A stretch of DNA of 64,000 nucleotides. Source: an uncultured Anaerobutyricum sp. GTDB taxonomy: Bacteria > Bacillota > Clostridia > Lachnospirales > Lachnospiraceae. The stretch is from the NCBI RefSeq assembly GCF_934307085.1, contig NZ_CAKRCF010000001.1, forward strand, positions 66,379 through 130,378. The letters are read 5' to 3'. Position 1 is the first letter of the stretch, and each line of letters opens with the position of its first letter. The notes beneath the pieces are model-generated. The model ran no database searches. It had not been told where the DNA came from and worked only from the letters and a program-made list of their open reading frames with translations. A program made the translations under genes and the position numbers. Shown one piece after another: positions 29,575 to 38,251 of the stretch.

Positions 29575-30330
29575 ATGTTTGAAATGTTTGCTACCATCGT
29601 AGCCGCCTGTGTTGCCGCTATCTATGGTCTTTCACGATCTGTTTTTATGTCCGGTGTACATCGTAATCTTTACCGCGCTACATTTATCGGTATTATTATT
29701 CTTGTGTATGTCACTTACCGTATTTATCATTACATTAAGTTTAAAAATATCAAAAAAATGAATGTCGATTTTGATGATTATCTTTATTATGATAAATATA
29801 CCTCTCCACTTTATCGGGCAGGATATTTTATCAGTTATCTCGTACAGAATATTCTTTTTGATTATACATATATGAAGAGAAATTACAACTTCTGTAAAGG
29901 TCTTGACGTTTATGACGGCGGAGTAAGTGAATACTATATCAAGTTCCGTAATACCTGGTATCGCTATTTAAAACTCACTATGATTCGTCACCGTATTTCT
30001 TTAAAGAAATTGCAGGCATTTTCCTGCGATATGAAGAATGAGATGATTATCGCCGCTTTAAATACACCAGAAGAAAAAGAAATGTATCATCAATTTGAAA
30101 AAGAAGCTGCGACATATTTTCAGGAACATCAGTCTTTTAACAAAAAAGTTATTGAACAGTTTACAAACTATGCGGAGATTACACCAATGTTTCGAAAGAA
30201 TGTGTTAAAGCATTACCGCGCTCTTGCTTATACGGCGAAGAAAGAACCTGAGCTGGTGGCGATGGTGAAGAAGCAGGAATTCCGCAGAGAGAGGGATGTT
30301 AATGACTTTAAAAAGATGAATTTCCGGTAA
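29575..30330 (+). CDS. Uncharacterised membrane-anchored protein, 251 aa
   Basis: Not recognised. Two hydrophobic segments near the N terminus (about 2-18, MFATIVAACVAAIYGL, and 34-53, FIGIIILVYVTYRIYHYI) are followed by a long Tyr-, Lys- and Glu-rich cytoplasmic region without an identifiable domain. The start is placed at 29575 because AAGGA stands 9 nt upstream; an ATG at 29566 overlaps the site. It is one of few plus-strand genes, transcribed alone from an AT-rich region and convergent with rlmB; HP6 follows its stop. Confidence 0.78.
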   Translation: MFEMFATIVAACVAAIYGLSRSVFMSGVHRNLYRATFIGIIILVYVTYRIYHYIKFKNIKKMNVDFDDYLYYDKYTSPLYRAGYFISYLVQNILFDYTYMKRNYNFCKGLDVYDGGVSEYYIKFRNTWYRYLKLTMIRHRISLKKLQAFSCDMKNEMIIAALNTPEEKEMYHQFEKEAATYFQEHQSFNKKVIEQFTNYAEITPMFRKNVLKHYRALAYTAKKEPELVAMVKKQEFRRERDVNDFKKMNFR

Positions 30331-30366
30331 ATATTAATTTGTGTGACAAAACATACTCCCACCGAA

Positions 30367-30473
30367 AGATAAATAAAAGCATATTTATGATTTTAGTTGC
30401 AGCGGTTTGAATGTTCGCTTAAGTGCTTACATTCAAACCTTACTCTGAAATCACAAATATGCTTTATTTGTTT
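30367..30473 (-). repeat. HP6: hairpin element between convergent genes
   Basis: Arms 30367-30393 and 30448-30473 pair with a few mismatches and one gap. On the minus strand the core has GAGTAAG, apical stem GGTTTGAATGT / ACATTCAAACC and GCTGCAACTAA, related to the HP3/HP8 subtype. Termini are not clear. It lies between the plus-strand 251-aa gene and rlmB. Confidence 0.65.
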
Positions 30474-30536
30474 GATGTGCCAGTTCTTTATTTGATAATT
30501 TTACTATGACATCTTTTGTTTTGTCTCAAACCAAAA

Positions 30537-31280
30537 CTATTTCCCCATTCTCTGTCTCACAATTTCAAATGCAAGTACTCCCGTTGCTACAGAAGCATTC
30601 AGAGAATCAATATCCCCCTTCATCGGGATAGAAGCAACGTAGTCGCACTTTTCTTTGACAAGGCGGCTTACACCATTTCCTTCGTTTCCGATGATAAGAC
30701 CGATAGAACCAGTAAGGTTTAAATCATACATGAGTTCTCCACCCATGTCACCACAGACAAACCACATACCTTTGTCTTTGAGTTCATCAATGGTTCTGGA
30801 AAGGTTTGTTACGCGGGCTACTGGTGTGTAGTTTAATGCACCGGCAGATACTTTTGCAACGGTACTGGTAAGTCCTACTGCACGTCTTTTTGGAATGATT
30901 ACGCCGTGCGCGCCTGCGAGGTTTGCGGTACGGATAATCGCTCCTAAGTTATGTGGATCTTCGATTTCATCACAGAGAATGAAGAAAGGAGCTTCTCCTT
31001 TTTCTTCTGCTTTTTTAAATAAATCTTCTACGGTTGCATATTCGTAAGCGGCTGCGATTGCAACAACACCCTGATGCTTTTCATGAGAAGATAAAGAGTC
31101 TAACTTCTCTTTGGAGACAAACTTGATTAAGGTGTCTCTTTTTCTGGCTTCGCGAAGGATTGACTTAATCGGACCATCCTGGCAGCCATCTAAAATAAAT
31201 AATTTATCAATTGTTTTGCCGGAACGGTATGCTTCCATTACCGCATTACGTCCGACAACGGTACACTCTTCGTATGCCAT
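30537..31280 (-). CDS. rlmB: 23S rRNA (guanosine-2'-O) methyltransferase, TrmH/RlmB family
   Basis: SPOUT-fold RNA 2'-O-methyltransferase, 247 aa. An N-terminal substrate-binding domain (VVGRNAVMEAYRSGKTIDKLFI) precedes the knotted catalytic domain with DEIEDPHNLGAIIRTANLAGAHGVI (Asn/Arg motif 1), LIIGNEGNGVSRLVKEKCD (motif 2) and IPMKGDIDSLNASVATGVLAFE (motif 3). The start at 31280 (MAYEEC) follows AGGA. The order cysS-mrnC-rlmB is the same as in Bacillus subtilis (cysS-mrnC-yacO), which supports the call. The exact target guanosine cannot be told. Confidence 0.92.
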   Translation of the reverse strand: MAYEECTVVGRNAVMEAYRSGKTIDKLFILDGCQDGPIKSILREARKRDTLIKFVSKEKLDSLSSHEKHQGVVAIAAAYEYATVEDLFKKAEEKGEAPFFILCDEIEDPHNLGAIIRTANLAGAHGVIIPKRRAVGLTSTVAKVSAGALNYTPVARVTNLSRTIDELKDKGMWFVCGDMGGELMYDLNLTGSIGLIIGNEGNGVSRLVKEKCDYVASIPMKGDIDSLNASVATGVLAFEIVRQRMGK

Positions 31281-31313
31281 ATTTTTCCTCATTTCTATTT
31301 TTCAATTATAAAT

Positions 31314-31355
31314 TATGTAGTAAATCCGCATGAAAACATGAAAATTCACTACATA
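31314..31355. repeat. Inverted repeat in the mrnC-rlmB gap
   Basis: TATGTAGTAAAT (31314-31325) pairs with ATTCACTACATA (31344-31355) with one mismatch. The inner part has CATGAAAACATG. It may be a weak attenuator or processing site in the cysS-mrnC-rlmB transcript. Confidence 0.5.
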
Positions 31356-31406
31356 TAAATTACTTTTTTTCTATACTGCTCTGTCATTTGTCAAATTGGC
31401 AGATAA

Positions 31407-31835
31407 TTATACATCTTCTTCATCCGACAAACAGATTCGAACTAATTCTTCTAACCGCTCCATCTGTCCGGAAAGGTACAAATATCCCATCAACGCTTCA
31501 AATCCTGTGGCAATATGATAATCGTGGTTGGACTGATTCTTTGCCGGTGATGGAGTTTTCGCATTCTTTCCACGGCGGAAAACTGCTTTTTCCTCATCGG
31601 TAAGTAAGGGTTTGATTTTCTCCATCATGGCTGTCTGTGCCGCTGCATTAACGTAGCTGATTGTTTTCTGGTGATAATGGTTTGCCTTATCATTTCCCTT
31701 TGTTACAACCATTGTGCGGACAAACAATTCATAAATGCAGTCTCCAATATAGGCAAGCCCCAGAGAGGAGTATCCCCGAAGCTCTTTCTCTGTTAATGGA
31801 AAATGTTCTGCAATTCCTTTTAAGCACGTTTCCAT
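31407..31835 (-). CDS. mrnC: Mini-ribonuclease III
   Basis: Double-strand RNase with only the catalytic RNase III domain, 142 aa, which matures 23S rRNA termini in Firmicutes. Catalytic motifs are LAYIGDCIYELFVRT (about 28-42) and GFEALMGYLYLSG (about 113-125). There is no dsRNA-binding domain. Its start overlaps the cysS stop by 16 nt, showing close coupling. Confidence 0.93.
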   Translation of the reverse strand: METCLKGIAEHFPLTEKELRGYSSLGLAYIGDCIYELFVRTMVVTKGNDKANHYHQKTISYVNAAAQTAMMEKIKPLLTDEEKAVFRRGKNAKTPSPAKNQSNHDYHIATGFEALMGYLYLSGQMERLEELVRICLSDEEDV

Positions 31836-33214
31836 TTGACACCTGCTCTTGTATCTTCAAGAATGATTCCTTTATCTGCTAATAAATCACGGATTTCATC
31901 GGCGCGGGCAAAATTCTTTGCCTTTCTTGCTGCCTGTCTTTCCTCAATCAATGCTTCAATATCATCATCAAGAAGTTCTTCTTTTTTCTCTGTGATAATA
32001 CCAAGAATATCGCAAAGCTGTACGATTATGTCAAGAAGCTGCTGTGCATATGCTTTGCTTCCGCTTTCTGCTGTAACGTTAGCAAGTTTTACAAGTTCAA
32101 AGATTGCAGCGATTGCATCGGCTGTGTTGAAGTCATCTTCCATAGCTGCTTCATATTTCGCTTTTAATGCATTTGCCTCTTCTAAGTTCTTCTGATCTTC
32201 TACGTTAAGTTCTCCTTCTGGAGCTGCTGCAATCACTTCCCTTAAATGGTCAATTGCTGTGAGAATTCTCTCAAGACCATTCTTAGAAGCTTCTACTAAC
32301 GTATCGCTGAAGTTTAATGGACTTCTATAGTGTGCGCTTAACATGAAGAAACGGATAACCTGTAATGGATACTTTTCACTGATTTCTCTTACGGTAAAGA
32401 AGTTTCCGGCAGATTTGGACATTTTCTTATTATCAATATTTAAGAATGCATTATGCATCCAGTAATTTGCAAACTTTTCATCGTTGCAGGCTTCGCTCTG
32501 TGCAATTTCATTCTCATGATGAGGGAATACTAAGTCCTCTCCGCCTGCATGAATGTCGATTGTATCACCAATGTACTTCTTAGACATTTCAGAACATTCG
32601 ATATGCCAGCCCGGACGTCCTTCACCCCATGGAGATACCCATGCAGGCTCACCCTCTTTCTTTGGCTTCCATAATACGAAATCCATCGCATCTTCTTTCT
32701 CATCACTTACTGCGATACGGATTCCTGCTCTCATATCATCAAGATTCTTTTTAGAAAGCTGTCCGTAATTTTTAAACTTACGAGTACGGAAATATACAGT
32801 GCCGTTCTTTTCGTAAGCATAGCCTTTTTCAATTAATGTAGAAATCATGGCAATCATTCCGTCAATTTCTTCGGTTGCTTTTGGATTATGTGTGGCAGGC
32901 TCGATATTAAGTCCTTCCATATCTTTTTTACACTCTGCAATAAAACGTTCTGAAATCTCAGATGCAGGAACGCCCTCTTCGTTTGCTTTTTTAATAATTT
33001 TGTCATCAACATCTGTAAAGTTAGAAACGTAATTTACATCGTATCCCTTATATTCAAAATATCTTCTTACCGTATCAAACACGATCATTGGTCTGGCATT
33101 ACCGATATGAATGTAGTTATATACTGTAGGTCCGCAAACATACATTCCAACCTTTCCCTCATGTACTGGAACGAATTCTTCCTTCTGTTTGGTAAGTGTA
33201 TTATACAGCTTCAT
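31820..33214 (-). CDS. cysS: Cysteinyl-tRNA synthetase
   Basis: Class I synthetase charging tRNA-Cys, 464 aa. It has the HIGH region CGPTVYNYIHIGNARP (about 28-43, with a zinc-binding Cys), HIECSEMS and HHENEIAQSEA zinc ligands (about 206-240), and KMSKSAGNFF (about 268). AGGAGG is 7 nt upstream. It starts a cysS-mrnC-rlmB operon. Its leader has a consensus promoter and a terminator-like hairpin before the start codon, suggesting attenuation. Confidence 0.96.
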   Translation of the reverse strand: MKLYNTLTKQKEEFVPVHEGKVGMYVCGPTVYNYIHIGNARPMIVFDTVRRYFEYKGYDVNYVSNFTDVDDKIIKKANEEGVPASEISERFIAECKKDMEGLNIEPATHNPKATEEIDGMIAMISTLIEKGYAYEKNGTVYFRTRKFKNYGQLSKKNLDDMRAGIRIAVSDEKEDAMDFVLWKPKKEGEPAWVSPWGEGRPGWHIECSEMSKKYIGDTIDIHAGGEDLVFPHHENEIAQSEACNDEKFANYWMHNAFLNIDNKKMSKSAGNFFTVREISEKYPLQVIRFFMLSAHYRSPLNFSDTLVEASKNGLERILTAIDHLREVIAAAPEGELNVEDQKNLEEANALKAKYEAAMEDDFNTADAIAAIFELVKLANVTAESGSKAYAQQLLDIIVQLCDILGIITEKKEELLDDDIEALIEERQAARKAKNFARADEIRDLLADKGIILEDTRAGVKWKRA

Positions 33215-33240
33215 GTTATTCCTCCTTTATCAATGAAAAA

Positions 33241-33266
33241 GCTCCGTCTCCCCGGAGAGACGAAGC
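33241..33266 (-). promoter_or_regulatory. Terminator-like hairpin (possible attenuator) in the cysS leader
   Basis: On the minus strand GCTTCGTCTC (33257-33266) pairs with GAGACGGAGC (33241-33250) and is followed by TTTTT. It starts only about 25 nt after the predicted transcript start and ends about 26 nt before the cysS ATG. An upstream GACG (33274-33277) could pair with CGTC of the stem and compete. There is no T-box consensus. Confidence 0.6.
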
Positions 33267-33295
33267 CTTCCGCCGTCTTTATTCACGTACTTTTT

Positions 33296-33324
33296 AGTCT
33301 ATTCAATTTCCCTGCTTTTGTCAA
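33296..33324 (-). promoter_or_regulatory. cysS promoter
   Basis: Minus-strand TTGACA (33319-33324), a 17-nt spacer and TAGACT (33296-33301), about 80 nt upstream of the cysS start. Confidence 0.82.
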
Positions 33325-33429
33325 TAATAAATCAAAAAAATGTTAGCTATCTAATATTATTATTCGCATCTTTTAATCGTAAGTGAACTCATTTTACAGG
33401 AATAATCCTTTTCATTAAAAATACATTCA

Positions 33430-34968
33430 TCAGACAATTTCCATAATACAATTCTCAGAAAGCGGGCAAATGTTTTTCAAAAATCTCTTTCCCTCTTCTG
33501 TTAAAGTTTCGCAGTTATCAACACTTTCTTCCTTCTTGCCAAAAAGATAGTCTGTAAGAGCCGCAATAGAAACGCTCTGCATACCATCTGTTTTTATAGT
33601 CTCTGTTTTTGTGATAGAAACCTTTCCATCTTTTAATAAAAAATGATATACTCCGCTCTGTTCTTCTAAATACGTATCTTCTATATAGATATCTGCTCTA
33701 TAAGTATATGCTTCACAATTATCTATTTCACAGATGGCATTTTCACAATTATCAGATTTACAAACATCGTTTTCCTCACTATTCGTTCCACAGCTGTCGG
33801 CTTCAAAAATCTTCGCTTCCACTTTCTCCTTTTCTGTTTCGCTAGTTTCCTTTAGAGTTTCTATTTTACATTCTAAAAACTTAGAAAGTTCTTCTATATT
33901 TAGCAGACGGAACATAATCTTCTCCACCCTTTTTGCTGGCATAAAACGAAAATTTCTATATAAACCTATTTTTGTTGTGACATCTTTCCAAGAGGGGTCA
34001 AGTACAAGCTGATATCGGTTATAGTGATATTTCTCTTCACAATATAAAATAATCTGTTCTAAAAAGTTTTCCCTCTTAGAAGCATCTGCACAAAAGACCT
34101 GTGAAAGAACAAAGTAGCTGTCCTCTGCTCCTACTGCAGCTCTGCCAACATAAGATCCCCCATCAAAAACATAGAGCACCTGTCCATAGTCACTCTTCAC
34201 TTCCTTTTCCATTCTTCGGATATATGGAATAGAAACTTCTGTGAAAATATCAAACAAGGTGTCTTTGATGGCGTTTTCCTGTTCGGCAAGGGTTTCAAGT
34301 TCTGTGTCGGAGAGTTCTGTCTTGAAAGTATATTTTTCACTTGAAGATTCTCTTTTGTTTTTATTGTCTCCTAATACATCCTCTTTTACCTGACATTCTT
34401 CTGGCTGGCTTTCCTGTTCTACTTCTTCTTTCTTTAATAAGACTTCTTTATTTTTTGCAATACTTTCCTGTTTTGCATCAATACTATCTTTCACATCTTT
34501 TTCTATTGTATCTTTCGCTTGTTTTTCAGTCTCTTTACACAATTCCGGCAAATATTCCAATTCCTGCTCTACCTGAGCCATTCCAAAGCGAAAATCAAAT
34601 GGCAGATAATAGTTTTCGTCTGCCGGCATCAGATAAGTAAACAACTCACCTCTGCTACGAAGCTCCTGAAAGGTCTTTACAAGAAGTTCCCTCATCACAC
34701 CCTGTCTTCTGTACTCTTCATCCGTTGCCACACCAACGATATACTTTGCCTCTGCCGGCTGTCCTTTTACATGAAGTGTATATGGATTTAAATGCAGCAT
34801 TCCCTTCACAATGTCGTCATCTGCCTGCGACTTCTGATTCAGCAAAACTTCATTTTTTCCATATACTTCATTAAAATAAAAGTTCGCATAAGATACTGGG
34901 TCATGAAAATTATCTTCCCACATCTCATAAACTCTCTGCTTTTTCGTTCCATCATCCCAGACTATCAT
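33430..34968 (-). CDS. GNAT-family acetyltransferase, Eis-like, with low-complexity inserts
   Basis: 512-aa protein with an N-terminal GNAT fold: acetyl-CoA loop [20 protein letters not shown] (about 76-95), then [17 protein letters not shown]. The overall plan (GNAT, second GNAT-like part, C-terminal domain ending with an ICPLSEN tail) resembles Eis-type acetyltransferases. A Lys/Glu-rich linker (about 140-205) and a second insert (about 385-445) with the repeated peptide DNCE ([19 protein letters not shown]) interrupt the folded parts. The start at 34968 overlaps the ispF stop as ATGA, with GGAGG 9 nt upstream inside ispF. The substrate is unknown. Confidence 0.8.
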   Translation of the reverse strand: MIVWDDGTKKQRVYEMWEDNFHDPVSYANFYFNEVYGKNEVLLNQKSQADDDIVKGMLHLNPYTLHVKGQPAEAKYIVGVATDEEYRRQGVMRELLVKTFQELRSRGELFTYLMPADENYYLPFDFRFGMAQVEQELEYLPELCKETEKQAKDTIEKDVKDSIDAKQESIAKNKEVLLKKEEVEQESQPEECQVKEDVLGDNKNKRESSSEKYTFKTELSDTELETLAEQENAIKDTLFDIFTEVSIPYIRRMEKEVKSDYGQVLYVFDGGSYVGRAAVGAEDSYFVLSQVFCADASKRENFLEQIILYCEEKYHYNRYQLVLDPSWKDVTTKIGLYRNFRFMPAKRVEKIMFRLLNIEELSKFLECKIETLKETSETEKEKVEAKIFEADSCGTNSEENDVCKSDNCENAICEIDNCEAYTYRADIYIEDTYLEEQSGVYHFLLKDGKVSITKTETIKTDGMQSVSIAALTDYLFGKKEESVDNCETLTEEGKRFLKNICPLSENCIMEIV

Positions 34969-35525
34969 TTCTGAATGCCTCCAAATCTTGCACAGCCGCC
35001 GCAGCCTGCACAGCCTCTGTCCTCCATCAAAACATCCGCACCAACATAATTCTGAATCTCTGAAAGCAGACAAACAGCTGACGCTGAAATACCAAGACCT
35101 TCCCCGGTAAATCCAAGTCCTTCTTCTGTCGTTGCCTTTACATTAACCTGCCCTTCCTGAATGCCAAGAACTCTTGCAATATTTTTTTTCATCTCTGGAA
35201 TGTATGGAGCAAGCTTCGGTCTTTGTGCGATCACTGTCGCATCAATATTTTCAATAAAATAAGCCTTTTCCTGTAACAGCTTTCCAACCTCTTCAAGAAG
35301 TTTCATACTGTCCGCTCCCTCATATGCAGGGTCATTATCTGGAAAATGCTTTCCGATATCTCCAAGTGCCGCCGCTCCAAGAAGTGCATCCATCACTGCA
35401 TGAAGCAGAACATCCGCATCAGAGTGTCCAAGAAGTCCCTTTTCATAAGGAATCTCCACTCCACCAAGGATTAACTTTCTATTTTCTACCAGACGATGTA
35501 CGTCATAACCATTTCCAATTCTCAT
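34965..35525 (-). CDS. ispF: 2-C-methyl-D-erythritol 2,4-cyclodiphosphate synthase with Cys-rich tail
   Basis: MEP-pathway enzyme making the cyclic diphosphate intermediate of isoprenoid synthesis. Metal ligands Asp8, His10 and His42 are seen in GYDVHR and [11 protein letters not shown], with the signature GHSDADVL at 33-40. The 186-aa length exceeds the usual ~157 because of a C-terminal tail with Cys172, Cys175 and Cys178 ([13 protein letters not shown]). The start at 35525 follows GGAGG; the frame extends 47 codons upstream into hairpin HP7 without support. It overlaps the next gene by four bases (ATGA). Confidence 0.94.
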   Translation of the reverse strand: MRIGNGYDVHRLVENRKLILGGVEIPYEKGLLGHSDADVLLHAVMDALLGAAALGDIGKHFPDNDPAYEGADSMKLLEEVGKLLQEKAYFIENIDATVIAQRPKLAPYIPEMKKNIARVLGIQEGQVNVKATTEEGLGFTGEGLGISASAVCLLSEIQNYVGADVLMEDRGCAGCGGCARFGGIQK

Positions 35526-35625
35526 ATATCTCGCCTCCAAACTCCGCAAATACGGATTTCTATTTTGTTTTCTATCAGTGTACCACATTGGGGAAGGGGA
35601 GAAAAGTTTTTCTTTGAGATTTATG

Positions 35626-35766
35626 AAGACTGACGGAAATCTGGTACGCAATATAAAATATGGCATCTGTTCCGTATCACTGCGCCCTTAATGCTTAATC
35701 GCATTAAGAGCTTGCTCTAAAGTCACAGATGCCATATTTTATATTGCGTACCAGATTTCCTGTCTT
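35626..35766 (-). repeat. HP7: hairpin element with perfect 35-bp arms
   Basis: Arms 35636-35670 and 35725-35759 pair at 35 of 35 positions. On the minus strand the core reads AGAGCAAG, apical CTCTTAATGC / GCATTAAGGG around GATTAA, then GCAGTGATACGGA. Ends are AAGACAG and CGTCAGTCTT, with the 3-nt CGT bulge. Weak complementarity continues about 30 nt further on each side. From 35767 to the tRNA-Met at 36016 I see only AT-rich sequence with a small AGGAGA/TCTCCT hairpin near 35872 and no gene. Confidence 0.88.
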
Positions 35767-36015
35767 TGATAAATTGGAAGGAGAACTTTTTCCCGGAAGA
35801 GATTTGAATAATTCTCGTGAAGTACCCGGCAATTGAATTACCGCAGATTCCCACTTAATTTCCTAAAACAGAGGAGAGACTATCTCCTTCTCATTTATTA
35901 AAATATTCACCTCAAACTGGGACATATAAAACTACAGACTTATTCTTTAAATCCCCCACCACAATTTTTGTGTTTCGTCTATCTATCATACAAAACAAAA
36001 AAATGCAATAAAAAA

Positions 36016-36089
36016 TAGCGGGAACTGGATTTGAACCAGCGACACCGCGGGTATGAACCGCGTGCTCTAGCCAACTGAGCTATCCCGCC
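36016..36089 (-). tRNA. tRNA-Met (anticodon CAT)
   Basis: Read on the minus strand: acceptor GGCGGGA with TCCCGCT, D arm GCTC...GAGC, anticodon stem CGCGG/CCGCG with loop TTCATAC (anticodon CAT), T loop TTCAAAT, discriminator A. It looks like an elongator; a CAT tRNA-Ile2 read by lysidine cannot be fully excluded. It is 25 nt downstream of tRNA-Val, probably one transcript. Confidence 0.93.
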
Positions 36090-36114
36090 ATACTTAATAT
36101 TGATAAAAAATAAG

Positions 36115-36187
36115 TGGGACCTACAGGACTTGAACCTGTGACCCTCTGCTTGTAAGGCAGATGCTCTCCCAGCTGAGCTAAGATCCC
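36115..36187 (-). tRNA. tRNA-Val (anticodon TAC)
   Basis: Minus strand: acceptor GGGATCT with AGGTCCC, anticodon stem TCTGC/GCAGA with loop CTTACAA (anticodon TAC), T loop TTCAAGT, discriminator A. It is the first gene of a two-tRNA unit. Confidence 0.96.
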
Positions 36188-36205
36188 ACGTCATCAACGA
36201 AATTC

Positions 36206-36234
36206 ATTATACTATATGGCGTGAAAGCTGTCAA
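36206..36234 (-). promoter_or_regulatory. Promoter of the tRNA-Val/tRNA-Met unit
   Basis: Minus-strand TTGACA (36229-36234), a 17-nt spacer and consensus TATAAT (36206-36211), 18 nt before tRNA-Val. Confidence 0.9.
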
Positions 36235-36393
36235 TACTTTTTTACAACATTTTAAATATTTTTCTTCTCTTTTCTTTACAGAGATATCAAGAGATTTTAC
36301 AATCTTTTTTCTTAACAAGGCATTCTTTTTTATAAATTACATCCTTTACTCTATACTAACAAACTGGAAAATCCAATCCCCAAATTATGCATT

Positions 36394-37575
36394 CTACTCT
36401 TCCTTCTCCCGATGCATCGCCGAAACCACTGCCGCCAAATGTAACAACACTCCATCAGACAATGCAGATTCTTCAACTTCAAACTTCGGATGATGATTTG
36501 GATAGCACTTTCTCCCTGGTGTGCCACAGCCCACGAAAGCAAATACACCCGGTACTTCTTTCTGGTACCATGAAAAGTCTTCTCCAAGCATTAATGGCGC
36601 GATATGGACAAGCTTTCTATTCTCTAATAGCTGTTCCGCTTCGTCTGCGATTCGGCGGGAAAGTGCTGCATCATTAAGTACTGGTGGATGAGAGCCCTGT
36701 TCATAGGCAATCTTTACGTTTCCGCCGTAGCTGTCTGCTACTGCTTCTGCTCTTCTTCGAATGGCATCCTGAAGGTGCTGTGCTACGTCTTCAGAATAGC
36801 TTCGGCAAGTTCCTTCTAAGACTGCCTTACCGGAAATAATATTATACTGCGTTCCTGATTTTAAGGAACCAACTGTCACAACCGCTCCCTCAATCGGGTC
36901 AAGCTCTCTTGCTACAATTGTCTGTACATTCATTACAAAGTCAGCAGCCATAACGGTAGCATCCACACATTGATGTGGCTTTGCGGCATGACCACCTTTT
37001 CCGATGAAAGTGATAGTAAAACGATCTGTCTGTGCCATTCTGGCTCCCGGCTCCACAGAAATCTCTCCTGCTTTTATATCGGAAAAGAGATGCAGGCCAA
37101 ACATTTCATCAACATCTTCTAATATTCCCTGAGAAATAATCTGCTTTGCACCTTTTGTATTCTCTTCGGACGGCTGAAAAATTAATTTGACACGAACAGT
37201 CAGTTCAGCTTCCATTTCTTTTAAAATAGAAGCTGCTCCTAGCAAGCCTGTAATATGCCCGTCATGTCCGCAGGCATGCATCTTTCCAGGATGCTTTGAC
37301 TGAAATGGCAAATCAGTATCTTCTGAAACTCTAAGACCATCTATATCTGCTCTAAGACCTATCGTATACGCATCATGCGGTCCAATATAGGCAGTTACCC
37401 CTGTTGGATCTAATCGAAGTGGGTGAATTCCCATCTCGGTAAGCTTCTCACAGATTAATTCTGTTGTTTCATTTTCCTCAAATCCCAGTTCTGGTATCTG
37501 ATGAAATTCATGATACCAGGAAATAAATTCTTCTCGTTTCTTTGATACTTTTTCCAGCAATTCTTCCCGTGTCAT
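36394..37575 (-). CDS. M20-family amidohydrolase (N-acyl amino acid / hippurate hydrolase type)
   Basis: Zinc-dependent peptidase-like amidohydrolase of the M20D group, 393 aa. The metal-binding motif MHACGHDGHITGLLGAA is near residue 95, and the catalytic Glu lies in FQPSEENTKGA (about 130). A lid (dimerisation) domain spans about 180-290, and a C-terminal metal His is in CYPNHHPKFEVEE. Members remove acyl groups from amino acids or cleave hippurate-like amides; the substrate is not set by context. The start at 37575 has GGGGA 6 nt upstream; an ATG two codons earlier touches the site. Confidence 0.9.
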   Translation of the reverse strand: MTREELLEKVSKKREEFISWYHEFHQIPELGFEENETTELICEKLTEMGIHPLRLDPTGVTAYIGPHDAYTIGLRADIDGLRVSEDTDLPFQSKHPGKMHACGHDGHITGLLGAASILKEMEAELTVRVKLIFQPSEENTKGAKQIISQGILEDVDEMFGLHLFSDIKAGEISVEPGARMAQTDRFTITFIGKGGHAAKPHQCVDATVMAADFVMNVQTIVARELDPIEGAVVTVGSLKSGTQYNIISGKAVLEGTCRSYSEDVAQHLQDAIRRRAEAVADSYGGNVKIAYEQGSHPPVLNDAALSRRIADEAEQLLENRKLVHIAPLMLGEDFSWYQKEVPGVFAFVGCGTPGRKCYPNHHPKFEVEESALSDGVLLHLAAVVSAMHREKEE

Positions 37576-37605
37576 ATTCATTCCCCTTTTCTACCTTCCT
37601 ATTTA

Positions 37606-38091
37606 TTATCCACGAATCAGCCGTACAATCAAAACTGCCGCAATAATTATCACTGCAAGCGGCAACAATGCTCGCAATAAAAATAATACAACGAAAAATA
37701 CCAGTGCGGAAATAATAATTGTCATAATCATCTTACCGACACTTTGCAAAGATCCCTTCTGATTGTTGTTCTCGATATCTCCTCTGTCAGAATATGCATC
37801 TCCATAACTACGATAGGAACTATCATTCTGTGTATAACCACTTTCATAAGAATTATCTCCATAACTGGAACTACCAGAAGCACTTTCTTCTATTCCGTGC
37901 GCATCAATAATAGAACGGGCAATGAGTCTTGGACTTCCTAACTCTTCAACGACCTGTTCCTCACTTTTTCCATTACGAATCTCATCCTCAAAATACTGTC
38001 TGTAATACGTTAACGAATCAGATAATTCATATGCAGACACTTCGCCCTGCAGACATTGCTCTAATTCCATAATAAACTGTTCTTTTGTCAT
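37606..38091 (-). CDS. DUF1700/HAAS-domain membrane protein
   Basis: 161-aa protein with an N-terminal HAAS-type helical domain (MTKEQFIMELEQCLQG...ELSDSLTYYRQYFEDEI), a Ser/Tyr/Gly-rich linker (about 70-110) and two closely spaced C-terminal hydrophobic segments (about 118-160). Family members are usually paired with a PadR repressor and a putative adhesin gene; neither is adjacent here. It lies 30 nt upstream of the M20 gene in the same direction. Confidence 0.78.
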   Translation of the reverse strand: MTKEQFIMELEQCLQGEVSAYELSDSLTYYRQYFEDEIRNGKSEEQVVEELGSPRLIARSIIDAHGIEESASGSSSYGDNSYESGYTQNDSSYRSYGDAYSDRGDIENNNQKGSLQSVGKMIMTIIISALVFFVVLFLLRALLPLAVIIIAAVLIVRLIRG

Positions 38092-38251
38092 TTTTCTACC
38101 TTTCTTTATCTATATATCCGTCTTTATCATCTTTTCTTATTATCTATAACTTTATCACTTATTCTGATTATTTATCTATTCTACCACTTATTTCTCACAT
38201 CTCAAACATCTTATTTTACGCCCTTTTCCGCTATATAACTTTAAGTACTTA

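Noticed and set aside
33215..33430. T-box leader for cysS
   Set aside because: Promoter is only ~80 nt from the start codon, and the T-box sequence and specifier loop are missing; only a terminator-like stem is present.
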